Below are positions 43,311 to 54,534 of a stretch of 64,000 nt of DNA, piece by piece (positions within the stretch are counted from its first letter, which is position 1; each line of letters begins with the position of its first letter). A program made the position numbers and the translations under genes. This DNA is from Aplectana chamaeleonis (taxonomy: Eukaryota; Nematoda; Chromadorea; Rhabditida; Cosmocercidae). Where the stretch lies: assembly GCA_029168955.1 (NCBI GenBank), contig JAPDOI010001311.1, positions 62,001-126,000 of the forward strand. The letters run 5' to 3'. Under the pieces are notes generated by a model that was not told where the DNA came from, ran no database searches, and saw nothing but the letters and a program-made list of their open reading frames with translations.

Positions 43311-44690
43311 CGACCGCTGTGAACATTGTTCAATATTTAAAAAGCCAGGATTGACCATTTTCCTGCCCCATTTATTACCATCAGCCAACCAACCGACGAT
43401 GAGCGGGCCTACTTACACGAGTTCTCAAATGGCTCATATGTCTAAAGAGATGCTTCCACGCCAAAGCTTCTGTACCATTTGATTTTGCAATTTCGGAACT
43501 AGCAGGAATCGGTATGCTTCTGGAAAAACTTTTTGAGATTCCGGAATTTCTAAGGGGTTGAAAATTTCATGATTAAAGAGAGAGATTTAGAGGCTCCCAA
43601 CTTAGAACCTAAACAAACTCCTCTGATAACCGAGTCAAAATATCTTTAGCTGGAACTAGCCAGAAAATTTTTTTGCAGCTTCGAATCGCTGACCAATACA
43701 GAATCTGAGGTGAGGGCGCACACCAGGCCCTGTGGTTTTAACGCATTTTTGCCGAACATTTGCCGTTTTGATCGAAAATTTCGGCAAAGGCAACAACAAC
43801 AACAAACCCCAAAAATGGCCGGCAATCGGCAAACGGCAATTGCCGCATACTCCTGATTCTGAGCCATACCATCATATTTCCGTAGTTATCTCAACCACGT
43901 TTACGAGCGTGTACTCTGAGTTATGACCGAGAAATAGCCGCGAAACAGACGCAAAATGCCTTTTTCCCGAGTAATAGTCGCGAAATAGCCGCTAAATAAT
44001 GCTGGCTGCAGAAATAGTCGCCAAATAATGCTCGCCGTGAAATAGCCGCAAAATACCCGCTAAATTGCCGCCAAATTTGTGGTCTGCTTCGGTCTAGTTT
44101 GGTTTAGCTTAGTTGAGTTCAGTTGAGTTATGCGCGGTTTATGCGATGCGAACTTCACAGTGCTGCTTAGCCGTGCCCTACTCCGGAATCTCAGCGACAA
44201 TTCGAAAAAACTCAGCGACAATTCGTAGTTAGTCGTTGAGATTGACACCATATCACTGGGAACTCGCCGTGTAATATCTCGCTTCCCAGCTCCATGAGAC
44301 GTCTGGGCGACAACGGACGTTGAGCGGCTCAGGATCTGGCACGAACTTGAGACTACATCCAGCTGGTCGTCCTAGGTGGCTGGAAACAATCGAATTCCAC
44401 GTCCAGCATTATGGAAGGAGAGAACTTGGGCTTTTCCGTCAGAATTCAGGTGAAGTTCACCGGGAAAGTAGACAAATAGCATCACCTCGAACCAGTTCCA
44501 TGAAAATGCCCGTGAAAATGGCTCATTCTGACCATCATCGTGAGAAATTTCCATGTTGCTCAAGTGTTGCTATACTTATGAGCCGCTCGAGATTTAAACT
44601 TTTCTCTACAACTAAAGGTGAAATGGGCATTCCTAGCGTTTTGACAGAATCCTACGACAAAATATATTGTAAATACTTGCTATACTGTGC

Positions 44691-44973
44691 TTATCTGGGT
44701 CTAATTCCGGTCCGCAATTGCGTCTCGACACGCTTCGCGGCCGCGCGCTTTTGAGTCGGAAGAGTTTCCAGCGCCGCACCTGCGGATCTGTTGACTCTAG
44801 GTGGGTTTTAGAAACTGGAACCTAAACAAAATTGAAAAAAAAAACTGTATAAAAGAAGCCATATCGTGTCGGCTTTGGAGCTTGAAACTCGATTGACTCG
44901 AGCTCGTGCGGCCGCAAAGCGTGTCGAGACGCAATTCCGGACCGGAATTTAACCCAGATAAGCACAGTAGATT
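44691..44973. mobile_element. TA-type fold-back MITE, left copy
   Basis: Ends TACTGTGCTTATCTGGGT and ACCCAGATAAGCACAGTA are perfectly inverted and bounded by TA, as in Tc1/mariner-type MITEs. Inner arms GCAATTGCGTCTCGACACGC and GCGTGTCGAGACGCAATTCC follow. The partner is 52637-52915. Confidence 0.85.
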
Positions 44974-45059
44974 TATATTAATGGGGTACTGAAGAATTGT
45001 GAGAAATTACTAGTCACTACGCTAAGATGTTTGAAATGTAAAATCAGGGCAAAATAGAG

Positions 45060-45283
45060 TGCGATCTTGTCGATTATTCAAATTATTAGTGCTGAATATT
45101 CGAATAAACCGAATATTTCACTTCTTTGAATATTCGAATATTCGAATAAACGAATATTCCACTTCTTTGAATATTCGATTATTCGAATAACCCGAATAAT
45201 CCACTTCTTTGAATCTTCGAATATTCGAATTATTCGAATATTCGAATATTATTCGAATAAATGAATATTCGGGCAACACTCTA
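45060..45283. repeat. AATATTCG-rich terminal tract, inner end of left copy
   Basis: Same tandem units and the same orientation as 38169-38388. It ends with the element terminus CAACACTCTA. Confidence 0.8.
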
Positions 45284-45291
45284 CTCCCTAC

Positions 45292-46352
45292 GCGTCTCTG
45301 CGAAATGCGCGCTATTTCCACTTTCCACTCGCAGCTCGTGGCTCTCTTTCAGGCAGCGTCCATACGTGGCGAGCGTGCGATTACGCAAAATCGATGTTCA
45401 TCAAGGGCACACGTTTTGCTTGCAGCTCACGCGCGCTCCCTCTCGCACGCTCTCGTCCGCTCGCTCTCGCTCGCTTACGCCAGCTCAAAAAAGAAAGCAG
45501 CAAGTTTCGAGCTTATTGCTCAATCCCTAAAGTAGGAGACATTGAACCTATTGCAAAACTATTGCCCTAGTTTTCCATAATCCCACCACGGAAGTCGAAA
45601 ACCATGGGAGATCATCAGCCGTTGCGCCGACTCGAGCGATTGATCACCCGATCGAACGTTGTCAATCGAATCAACACGAGGCAGGGTTGTTTGCCTCTGT
45701 TAATTTGCAGGCAGCGTTGAGGAGCGTCGAGAGGCGCACAACAGCGGGAACGCCCGCTTTCGCCACGTACTCTGAGAGAACTGGCCGCAATCGTACCTCT
45801 GCGGCCCCGGCCGGAGCCGCATAGGCACGATTGCGGTACGACTGCGGGACGATTGCGGGCAGCTTCCCGCAATAGCCCCGCAATCGTACCGCAATAGCGC
45901 TTTCGTCCCAGCTTTGGCGCTCCTGCTGAGCCTATAATTTTGTTTCCAAGCCATTTCTGCTATCACCAAGTCATTCTCGCCCACGTCTTCTTGATTCTTA
46001 CACAATCCTTATACTTAAAGCAGTTATGTCCCGATGTTTGTATGTATGTATGTATGTATGTGTGTGTGTAATTGTGTTTTCCCGTGAATCTTCGGAATGG
46101 CCGATCAAAACAGGGATGAAATGGTACCAACATTTGCGTGGGTGGGACACTCATCGATTACCAAAAAATCAGCCTGAATCACCTCTTGCTCGCCTCGGGG
46201 CCACCGAGTTTGTCCGTGGAGCGCAATTTTAGCCGTGGGTCATGAAAACCTCTATGAGTCATCCAGCGGTAGAAGTGCTACGCTCTAATCACGGCGACAG
46301 GTCTTCGGTAATATTTTACGGGACGCCGTACAGAATCTCGGGTTTGATGAGT
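45292..46352. other. Non-coding spacer with CG-rich hairpins and a microsatellite
   Basis: 45400-45490 is a CTCGC-rich low-complexity patch. 45785-45895 contains several mirrored GCAATCGTACC / GGTACGATTGC-type motifs that can form a hairpin. 46035-46069 is a (GTAT)n/(GT)n microsatellite. No gene recognised. Confidence 0.5.
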
Positions 46353-49300
46353 CTGCAGGACAGCAGTGGAAGTGTGCAGGACCACAGTGGGGCTGTGCAG
46401 GCCGTCATGGTAAGTGTGCAGGACCCCAGTGGGACTGTGCAGGCCGTCATGGTAAGTGTGCAGGACCCCTGTGGGAGTGTGCAAGACGTCATAAAAAGCG
46501 TGCAGGACCCCAGTGTGAGTGTGCAGGTCGTCATACGAAGTGTGCAGGACCCCAGTGGGAGTGTGCAGGACGTCATAAAGCGTGCAGGACCCCGGTGGGA
46601 GTGTGCAGGTCGTCATAGGAAGTGTGCAGGACCCCAGTGGGACTATGCGAGGCCGTCATGGTAAGTGTGCAGGACCCCAGTGGGAGTGTGCAGGACGTCA
46701 TAAAAAGCGTGCAGGACCCCAGTGGGAGTGTGCGGGTCGTCATAGGAAGTGTGCAGGACCCCAGTGGGACTGTGCAGGCCGTCATGGTAAGTGTGCAGGA
46801 CCCCAGTGGGAGTGTGCAGGACCCCTGTGGGAGTGTGCAGGACGTCATAAAAAGCGTGCAGGACCCCAGTGCGGGGGTGCAGGGCGTCATAGGAAGTGTG
46901 CAGGACCCCACTGGGACTGTGCAGGCCGTCATGGTAAGTGTGCAGGACCCCAGTGGGAGTGTGCAGGACGTCATAAAAGCGTGCAGGACCCCAGTGGGAG
47001 TGTGCATGTCGTTATTGGAAGTGTGCAGGACCCCAGTGGGACTGTGCAGGCCGTCATGGTAAGCGTGCAGGACCCCAGTGGGAGTGTGCAGGACGTCATG
47101 GAAAACGTGCAGGAGTTCAGTGGGAATGTGCAGAACGTCGTAAAAAGCGTATAGGACTACAGTGGGAGTGTGCAGGACGTCGTTGAAAGTGTGCAGGACC
47201 CCAGTGGGAGTGTGCAGGTAGTTATAGGAAGTGTGCAGGACCCCAGTGGGACTGTGCAGGCCGTCATGTAAAGTGTGCAGGACCCCAGTGGGAGTGTGCA
47301 GGACGTCATAGAAAGTGTGCAGGGCCCCAGTGGGAGTGTGCAGGACGTCATAGAAAGTGTGCAGGACCCCAGTGGGACTGTGCAGGCCGTCATGGTAAGT
47401 GTGCAGGACCCCAGTGGGAGTGCCCAGGACGTCAAAGAACGTGTGCAGGACCCCAGTGGGAGTGTGCAGGACGTCGTAGAAAGTGTGCAGGAGCCCAGTG
47501 GGAATGTACAGAACGTCGTTAAAAGCGTGCAGGACTACAGTGGGAGTGTGCAGGACGTCATAGAAAATGTGCAGGACCCCATTGGGAGTGTGCAGAACGT
47601 CACAAAAAGTGTGCAGAACGTCATAGAAAATGTGCAGAACCCAAATGGGAGTGTGCAGGACGTCACAGAAGGTGTGCAGGACCCCAGTGGGAGTGTGCAG
47701 GACCCAAATGGAAGTGCGCAGAACGTCATAGGAAGTGTGCAGGACCCAAATGGGAGTGTGCAGGACGTCACAGAAAGTGTGCAGGACCGCAGTGGGAGTG
47801 TTCAGGACCCAAATGGAAGTGCGTAGAACGTCATAGAAAGTGTACAGGACCCCAGTGGGAGTGTGCAGGACCCAAATGGGAGTGCGTAGAACGTCGGAGG
47901 AAGTGTGCAGAACCCCAGTGGGAGTGTGCAGAACGTCGGAGGAAGTGTGCAGGACCCCAGTGGGAGTGTGCAGGACCCAAATGGAATTAAGCAAAACGTC
48001 ATGGAAAGTGTGCAGGACCCCAGTGGTGGTGTCCAGAACGTCGTAGAAAGTGTGCAGGATCCCAGTGGGAGTATGCAGGACCCAAATGGGGGTGTGCAGA
48101 ACGTCAGAGAAAGTGTGCAGGACCCCAGTGGGAGTGTGCATGACCCAAATGGGAGTGTGCAGAATGTCATAGAAAGTGTGCAGAACGTTGGAGGAAGTGT
48201 GCAGGACCCCAGTGAGAGTGTGCAGGACCCAAATGGTAGTGTGCAGGACGTCATAAAAAGCGTGCAGGACCCAAATGGTAGTGTGCAGGACGTCATAGGA
48301 AGTGTGCAGGACCCCAGTGGGACTGTGCAGGCCGTCATGGTAAGTGTGCAGGACCCCAGTGGGAGTGTGCAGGACGTCATAAAAAGCGTGCAGGACCCCA
48401 GTGGGAGTGTGCATGTCGTTATTGGAAGTGTGCAGGACCCCAGTGGGACTGTGCAGGCCGTCATGGTAAGTGTGCAGGACCCCAGTGGGAGTGTGCAGGA
48501 CGTCATAGAAAGTGTGCAGGACCCCAGTGGGAGTGTGCAGGACGTCATGGAAAACGTGCAGGAGTTCAGTGGGAATGTGCAGAACGTCGTAAAAAGCGTA
48601 TAGGACTACAGTGGGAGTGTGCAGGACGTCGTTGAAAGTGTGCAGGACCCCAGTGGGAGTGTGCAGGTAGTTATAGGAAGTGTGCAGGACCCCAGTGGGA
48701 CTGTGCAGGCCGTCATGGTAAGTGTGCAGGACCCCAGTGGGAGTGTGCAGGACGTCATAGAAAGTGTGCAGGGCCCCAGTGGGAGTGTGCAGGACGTCAT
48801 AGAAAGTGTGCAGGACCCCAGTGGGACTGTGCAGGCCGTCATGGTAAGGGTGCAGGACCCCAGTGGGAGTGCCGAGGGCGTCATAGGAAGTGCGGAGGAC
48901 CCCAGTGGGGTGTGCAGGACGTCATAGAAAGTGTGCAGGAGCCCAGTGGGAATGTGCAGAACGTCGTTAGAAGCGTGCAGGACTACAGTGGGAGTGTGCA
49001 GGACGTCATAGAAAGTGTGCAGGACCCCATTGGGAGTGTGCAGAACGTCACAAAAAGTGTGCAGAACGTCATAGAAAATGTGCAGAACCCAAATGGGAGT
49101 GTTCAGGACGTCACAGAAGGTGTGCAGGACCCCAGTGGGAGTGTGCAGGACCCAAATGGAAGTGCGCAGAACGTCATAGGAAGTGTGCAGGACCCAATTG
49201 GGAGTGTGCAGGACGTCACAGAAAGTGTGCAGGACCGCAGTGGGAGTGTTCAGGACCCAAATGGAAGTGCGCAGAACGTCATAGAAAGTGTACAGGACCC

Positions 49301-50163
49301 CAGTGGGAGTGTGCAGGACCCAAATGGGAGTGCGTAGAACGTCGGAGGAAGTGTGCAGAACCCCAGTGGGAGTGTGCAGAACGTCGGAGGAAGTGTGCAG
49401 AACACCAGTGGGAGTGTGCAGGACCCAAATGGAATTAAGCAAAACGTCATGGAAAGTGTGCAGGACCCCAGTGGTAGTGTTCAGAACGTCGTAGAAAGTG
49501 TGCAGGATCCCAGTTGGAGTATGCAGGACCCAAATGGGAGAGTGCAGAACGTCAGAGAAAGTGTGCAGGACCCCAGTGGGAGTGTGCATGACCCAAATGG
49601 GAGTGTGCAGAATGTCATAGAAAGTGTGCAGAACGTTGGAGGAAGTGTGCAGGACCCCAGTGAGAGTGTGCAGGACCCAAATGGTAGTGTGCAGGACGTC
49701 ATACGAAGTCTGCAGGACTCCAGTGGGAGTGTGCATTAGCCAAATGGGAGTGTGCAGAATGTCATAGAAAATGTGCAGAACGTCAGAGAAAATGTGCAGG
49801 ACCACAGTGGGAGTTTGCATGACCCAAATGGGAGTGTGCAGGATGTCATAAAAAGTGTGCAGAACGTCGGAGGAAGTGTGCAGGACCCCAGTGAGAGTGT
49901 GCAGGACCCAAATGGTAGTGTGCAGGACGTCATACGAAGTCTGCAGGACCCCAGTGGGAGTGTGCAGGACCCGAACGGACGCGTGCAGGACATCATAGAA
50001 AGTGCGCAGGTTCCCAGTAAGAATGTGCAGGACGTCATGGAATGGGTGCTGTACCCCAGTAGGTGCGTGCAGGACGTCGTGAAACGTGTTAAGGACCCAG
50101 GTGGGAATGTGCAGGACGTCATAGAGAGTTAGCAGGGCCGCAGTGGAAAAAGTGCAGAACGTC
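46353..50163. repeat. 21-bp minisatellite array, about 180 units, with higher-order repeats
   Basis: Two main alternating 21-bp units, GTGTGCAGGACCCCAGTGGG+A and GTGTGCAGGACGTCATAGAA+A, and a third with CCCAAATGGG. Because 21 is divisible by 3, frames stay open over long distances. On the minus strand 46573-48414 and 48606-50165 would give 613 and 519 residues of VLHTPTG / VLHTFYD heptads; the plus strand gives SVQDPSG / SVQDVIE heptads. A higher-order duplication has an offset of about 1,450 bp: the ATAGGACTACAG block at 47152 recurs at 48600, and GGAATTAAGCAAAACGTCAT at 47983 recurs at 49431. No signal peptide or non-repeat domain is attached, so I treat it as non-coding. Confidence 0.95.
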
Positions 50164-51186
50164 ATGAAGAAAGTAGAATTGAATCAGCGAGATTTTCTCA
50201 TTTTCATGCGAAATCTTAGCCTTTGTGTAGCAGAAGAAAACAGATAGGAAATCATGTATCTTGAGAAGCGTGCAACGCATTTGAGGAGTACGCGAAACTC
50301 TGGAGACACTTCCTCGCCAGTCTGACGAAACAATCAGCAGCTCAACTTCATCTCTGTTCGTCACTCAATACAACTGCTCAGTCATTTTGATTCACTAACT
50401 TCGATAAACCAGTTTTATATATGTTGAACGTCTGAGCTTATCAAAATCTGCTTCACAAAAACGTAAACATCAACGGACATAATTCATTTATTGAGAACAA
50501 AGGCATGGTGTTGGTCAACAAGGGAAACCACATCTAAAATGCGAGTGCTTTTTTCTCAACATGACAGGGATGGTAAAGCGAGAATAATAGCTTGCGTACA
50601 TTACAGAAGGAAGGGGTCGTAAATAAGATGCCGGTAACAACCGACGATCTACCGCTGGCTTCTTATGTTTTGCTTTTTTTTATGCCACGTTTTTTATACC
50701 CTACGCCCTGCTATAAATGTCCGTCAGCCAGTTCTGCTCAGGAGAGTCCATACGGACAGCAACTTTCGGATATACGGAAGGCATTCAACACCGTTTTGTC
50801 AGAATAGTCTGCCTCAGAAAGCTAGCGGACGTGAAAATTCTTTTTGAGCGAAAACTTCGCTAGGTCTCGCTAGTCTCTACTGAATAAAGTATCTTCCCGT
50901 GGCCCATAGATTTAATTCACTTTCAGTAGCATTATCCACACACTGGACGCCAAAGAATTGGCTGCCTAAACCACGAATACGTGCTATGTAGTTACGTTGG
51001 CACTATAGTTCACGAGAAAGCACAGCTACATGGTATTACATGCAGCTATTTGTCCCTACCTATATCTTCTCCGCTGAACTTGTTGCTATTTTGAAAGTCT
51101 ATTTACTTTTGGTATGGAACGATTACACTCAACTTTTTTTGTCACAGCAGAATTAATAAAATTTTTATTACTTCCACAGAGTAATT
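50164..51186. other. Non-coding stretch between minisatellite and MITE
   Basis: Several short frames only, no motif seen. No inverted repeat of note. Confidence 0.35.
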
Positions 51187-51196
51187 CAGGTCTATC

Positions 51197-51557
51197 CGAA
51201 TGAGACTGCTCGCCCACGCGGCCGGTGGGCGTGTTTTCCGGCCGCCGCGAAGGTTTTTTTGGATTCGTGAATAGATTACCACGAATATCAGACAAATTGG
51301 GAACAATATTCCAGTTAGCTGTATCTAAGTCGTCGGTCAGCTCGTCTGAAAATGCCTTCGTGACGCCTAGTGCATACTTATCGCAACGAGCGACGCGGCA
51401 AAATGCTTGTCATTTATATGGACCGAAAATCGATATTGCTGATATGCACTGTCGCGATCGCGCAACGCGGGAAGTATGCACTAGGTTTGACGTGTGCTCG
51501 TTGCGCAGGCTGACCGCGTGGGTAGAGAGTCCCATTCGGATAGGCCTTAGGTAATCA
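51197..51557. mobile_element. Fold-back MITE 'TATCCGAATG'
   Basis: Left GGTCTATCCGAATGAGACTG then CCCACGCGG; right CCGCGTGGGTAGAGAGTCCC then ATTCGGATAGGCC. An inner palindrome lies at 51368-51484 (CCTAGTGCATACTT / AAGTATGCACTAGG). Its interior is related to the MITE at 4182. Confidence 0.7.
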
Positions 51558-51780
51558 ATGGGTATCGTCTCAGAGTGAGAAAATCTTTGGTAAGAGACCA
51601 GAGAGTGAATAGACTTGGTATCATCCTAGTGGAGCGAAGATTCAACTTAATGAAGGCAACTTAGGGGAGTAGCAACCGAAGAAGAGTAAAACTTTTGCTT
51701 GCAACACCTAATTAATAAACCGGATTTTCTATTTTAGAGGTACATGCACTTCTAATCCTCAGGCCTCTATTTTAGATGTA

Positions 51781-52270
51781 CAATACCGCCGCTATCCAAG
51801 GGAAAAAATGGGCGAAATTTGCAACGTGGGCAACTAAACCGTCTTTCGACCACAACTCACCTCAAAGTGCTCCGTTTTCAATTTTGAAAACGCTGAAATG
51901 AACAGCATGTCGTGATCTAGTCGATAGTGTGATAATATTTTGCGAAATTTGAGAGCAACATTATTTTTTAAGGCGGAATACATTTTCATTTTGACCGTGC
52001 TAGAGATCACGTACGGTTGTTTTTAATCGAATGGCCTCATTATCTTGTGATAACATTATCAAATTCATAACTAATTTCATCTTAAAAAAGCGTTTTCATC
52101 GGTGAATTCCAAATTTGTCTTATACAGTTAGATAGATTGTGGCACGGTGAACATTTTAGTCCTTTCGAAATTAAAAACGAAGCACTTTGAGGCGTGTTGG
52201 GGTCAAGAGACGCTTTAGTTGCCCACTTTGCCCATTTCACCAAGTTTTCCCATGGATAGCGGCGGTATTA
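51781..52270. mobile_element. Fold-back MITE 'ATACCGCCGCTATCC', copy 2
   Basis: Same family and orientation as 33631-34114. The termini CAATACCGCCGCTATCCAAG and ATGGATAGCGGCGGTATTAT are inverted; arms are about 105 bp. Confidence 0.85.
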
Positions 52271-53034
52271 TACTTCGAATAGAGGGTGTACTTCTAATTC
52301 TCGGAGACTAGAGTGTTGCCCGAATATTCATTTATTCGAATAATATTCGAATATTCGAATATTCGAATAATTCGAATATTCGAATATTCAAAGAAGTGGA
52401 TTATTCGGGTTATTCGAATAATCGAATATTCAAACAAGTGGAATATTCGTTTATTTGAATATTCGAATATTCAAAGAAGTGAAATATTCAGTTTATTCGA
52501 ATATTCAGCACGAATAATTTGAATATTCGACAAGATCGCACTCCATTTTACCCTGATTTTACATTTCAAACATCTTAGCGTAGTGACTACTAATTTCTCA
52601 CAATTCTTCCAGTACCTCATAAATATAAATCTACTGTGCTTATATGGGTTCAATTCCGGTCCTGCAATTGCGTCTCGACACGCTTTGCGGCCGCACGCCG
52701 CTCGAGTCAATCGAGTTTCCAGCTCCAAAGCCGACACGATATGGCTTTTTTATACATTTTCTTCAATTTTGTTTAGGTTCCAGTTTCTAAAACCTCCCTA
52801 GAGTCAACAGATCCGCAGGTGTGGCGCTGGAACCTCTTCCGACTCGAAAGCGCGCGGCCGCGAAGCGTGTCGAAACGCAATTGCGGACCGGAATTTGACT
52901 CAGATAAGCACAGTATAGCAAGTATTTATTATTTATTTATTTATTTATTAAGACTCTTGATCGCAACAGTACATTTGTTGAACTTTCTTTGCGAAGAGCT
53001 CAGCCGTCTTCTTAGCGTCTCCCGTTACAAGTGT

Positions 53035-53639
53035 GATCCGATCCGATGCGACTTCGCTTTGTTTTTCTTCCACGGAAGCTCGCAATTTCATCAAACCATC
53101 TGCTTCGCGGTCTGCCTGGGTGACGTCGTCCAACAGGGATCCAATCTGTTGATAAACGGACCCACGATTCTTGAGTTTTCGTCGACAAAGATGCTGCGTA
53201 TGTCCACTTGCGTTTAAGAGCTAATCTTGTCCAGTCTTTCAGGCCGGTTCTGCGCCGTATGACTTTCGCGGGGATTTTGTCGATTAGGCGTATTCCGAGT
53301 ATCGCTCGCTCCAGTCGACGTTGCGCTGTTCGAAGTGCTACCGCAACTTCCTTGGTCCAAGTCAGGTCTCACAAGCGTATAGGATGGCTGGTAGAATGCA
53401 GAATTGATAAGTTTTCTCTTTAGTCCAATCCTTATGCAGGGAGAAAGTAGAAACTTGAGGTGCATGAAGTAGTTTTTCCGACCAGCACTGATTTTTCTCC
53501 GGATTTCTTTCGTTGGGTCTCGTGGACATGAGAGAAGATGGCCAAGGTAGATATACTCGCTAACGCGCTCAACCTGTTCATCGTTGATATCGTTGATATT
53601 CGAAATTTCGAGGACACAATCGACCAGCTCGAAAGAGAA
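53035..53639 (-). pseudogene. RTE-like LINE, C-terminal part
   Basis: On the minus strand: QVERVSEYIYLGHLLSCPRD then TKEIRRKISAGR and LKRKLINSAF. After a frameshift near 53360 come AQRRLERAILGIRLIDKIPA, KVIRRRTGLKDW and HPGRPRSRWFDE. This is the C-terminal block shared by RTE-type LINE proteins (ends near 53035). Confidence 0.8.
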
Positions 53640-54534
53640 CCACGATGCAATCCGAGAAAGTTCCAAAACGGCGGTATTTTTCGGAGCGAAGAAAGATTTA
53701 TGCGCTGTGCCTTCTGTGAGGTTCCGGGTGTTCACTATTCGGATTCTTGCACAATGGTCAAGGATGTTGAACGACGCCGAGAGCTTGCGCGCACTACTGA
53801 TAGATGCAAATTCTGTCTGGAAAGATCGTGCGCTGGGGATAGAACCTGCAAGAGGTATTTTACCAGATGCCGCCACTGTAGTCAACCAGGCCATCATCCG
53901 GCGCTCTGCGATTTGCCGGAACGCAGCGCTATAATCAGAAGCAGACTAGGCAACGCTCGTGAAGGAAGATGGGAATGCATTCGTCGCCTGCGAGACCTTC
54001 ACCGAGACCTCTCACTTTTCTGGCACTAGGTTTCGTGAGGGGGGAGTATCGCCAAATTGGCGATCAGAATTCTGTAAAAAATCTTCTCCGCGCGGATATC
54101 AGTGGGAAACATCAGCTTGGTGCCCTCGAATGACATTTCCCACCGCGGAGGAGGAATCATGCGCTGGAATCAAAAACAACAGATTCCTCCTCCATCTCCG
54201 TATAAAACTACGATGATGCCGGGGTGGGAAAGCTTCCACCCTTTTCTCTTTTCTCCTTGCGCTATAAAATCTATCTTGAGTGATTTTTGCCTTCTCCATT
54301 ACAATCTTTGGAGAAACTCAGGGGTAATGGGAATTGTATATTTTGTGCGCTTATCTGAAAAAGGAGGTTCCACTGAGGTCTGCTACTTATTGTTAGCTTA
54401 GTTTATTGTATGCATATATTCTTCATTTTTGTATGTTAATCATTGCATTGCGCTTGTTGTATCGTTTGTTATATTTTTATGTGGTTTAATTACCCAAGTT
54501 TGAGGTTGCGCATAAGTCGTCGTGTTGTTCGTGT
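53640..54534 (+). pseudogene. Zinc-knuckle (gag-like) fragment nested in the RTE element
   Basis: On the plus strand, 53690-54029 encodes CAFCEVPGVHYSDSC, then DRCKFCLERSCAGDRTC and RCRHCSQPGHHPALC: three CxxC...H...C-type knuckles as in gag proteins of nematode BEL/Pao-type elements. It interrupts the LINE coding (RT ends near 54540; the LINE frame resumes near 53640) and lies antisense to it. The 5' start and remaining domains are not seen. The assignment to a particular retroelement is inference. Confidence 0.55.

Larger units (their letters stand above)
39276..43855. mobile_element. Nested hAT-type element, 4.6 kb, left copy
   Basis: Ends CTGAGGTGTGCGGCAAAG and CAATTGCCGCATACTCCTG are inverted, CAGGGGTGTGCGGC-like. 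The flanks GTTCTGAAG and ATTCTGAG are a slightly decayed 8-bp duplication, clearer in the right copy. Subterminal zones repeat GGCAA/CGGCAAACGGCAA. The interior has a long fold-back and a TTAA MITE. No transposase. Confidence 0.7.
38169..45283 (+). mobile_element. Large composite hAT-type element, left copy (7,115 bp)
   Basis: Starts TAGAGTGTTGGAACGAATAA, ends with the inverted form GAATATTCGGGCAACACTCT then A. It is flanked by a perfect 8-bp target duplication, CTCCCTAC, at 38161-38168 and 45284-45291. The right copy (52309-62129) is its inverted partner with a different duplication. In order it holds an AATATTCG tract, a CG-rich CGTCGCGGTCGG tandem zone (38640-38755), a 335-bp fold-back, a 4.6-kb nested hAT-type element, a CGAAATAGCCG-type degenerate tract (43925-44090), an unrecognised 144-codon frame (44320-44754), a TA MITE and a second AATATTCG tract. 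No transposase was seen, so it must be moved in trans. Confidence 0.85.

Noticed and set aside
46250..46330. tRNA-like or SINE head (CAGCGGTAGAAGTGCTACGC)
   Set aside because: It resembles an A-box region, but no B box (GGTTCRANTCC) follows at the right distance and no cloverleaf could be drawn.
46353..50163. CRISPR-like array
   Set aside because: Units are contiguous 21-mers without unique spacers, and the window is eukaryotic.
46573..50165. Long frames (613, 519, 248, 232 residues) read as repeat proteins
   Set aside because: They arise because the 21-bp unit contains no stop in several frames on both strands. There is no unique N- or C-terminal domain, signal peptide or splice signal.
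52948..53133. Coiled-coil-like frame ending just before the (TAAA)n tail
   Set aside because: The other frame here carries the expected RTE C-terminal block (GRPRSRWFDE), so this one is a shadow.
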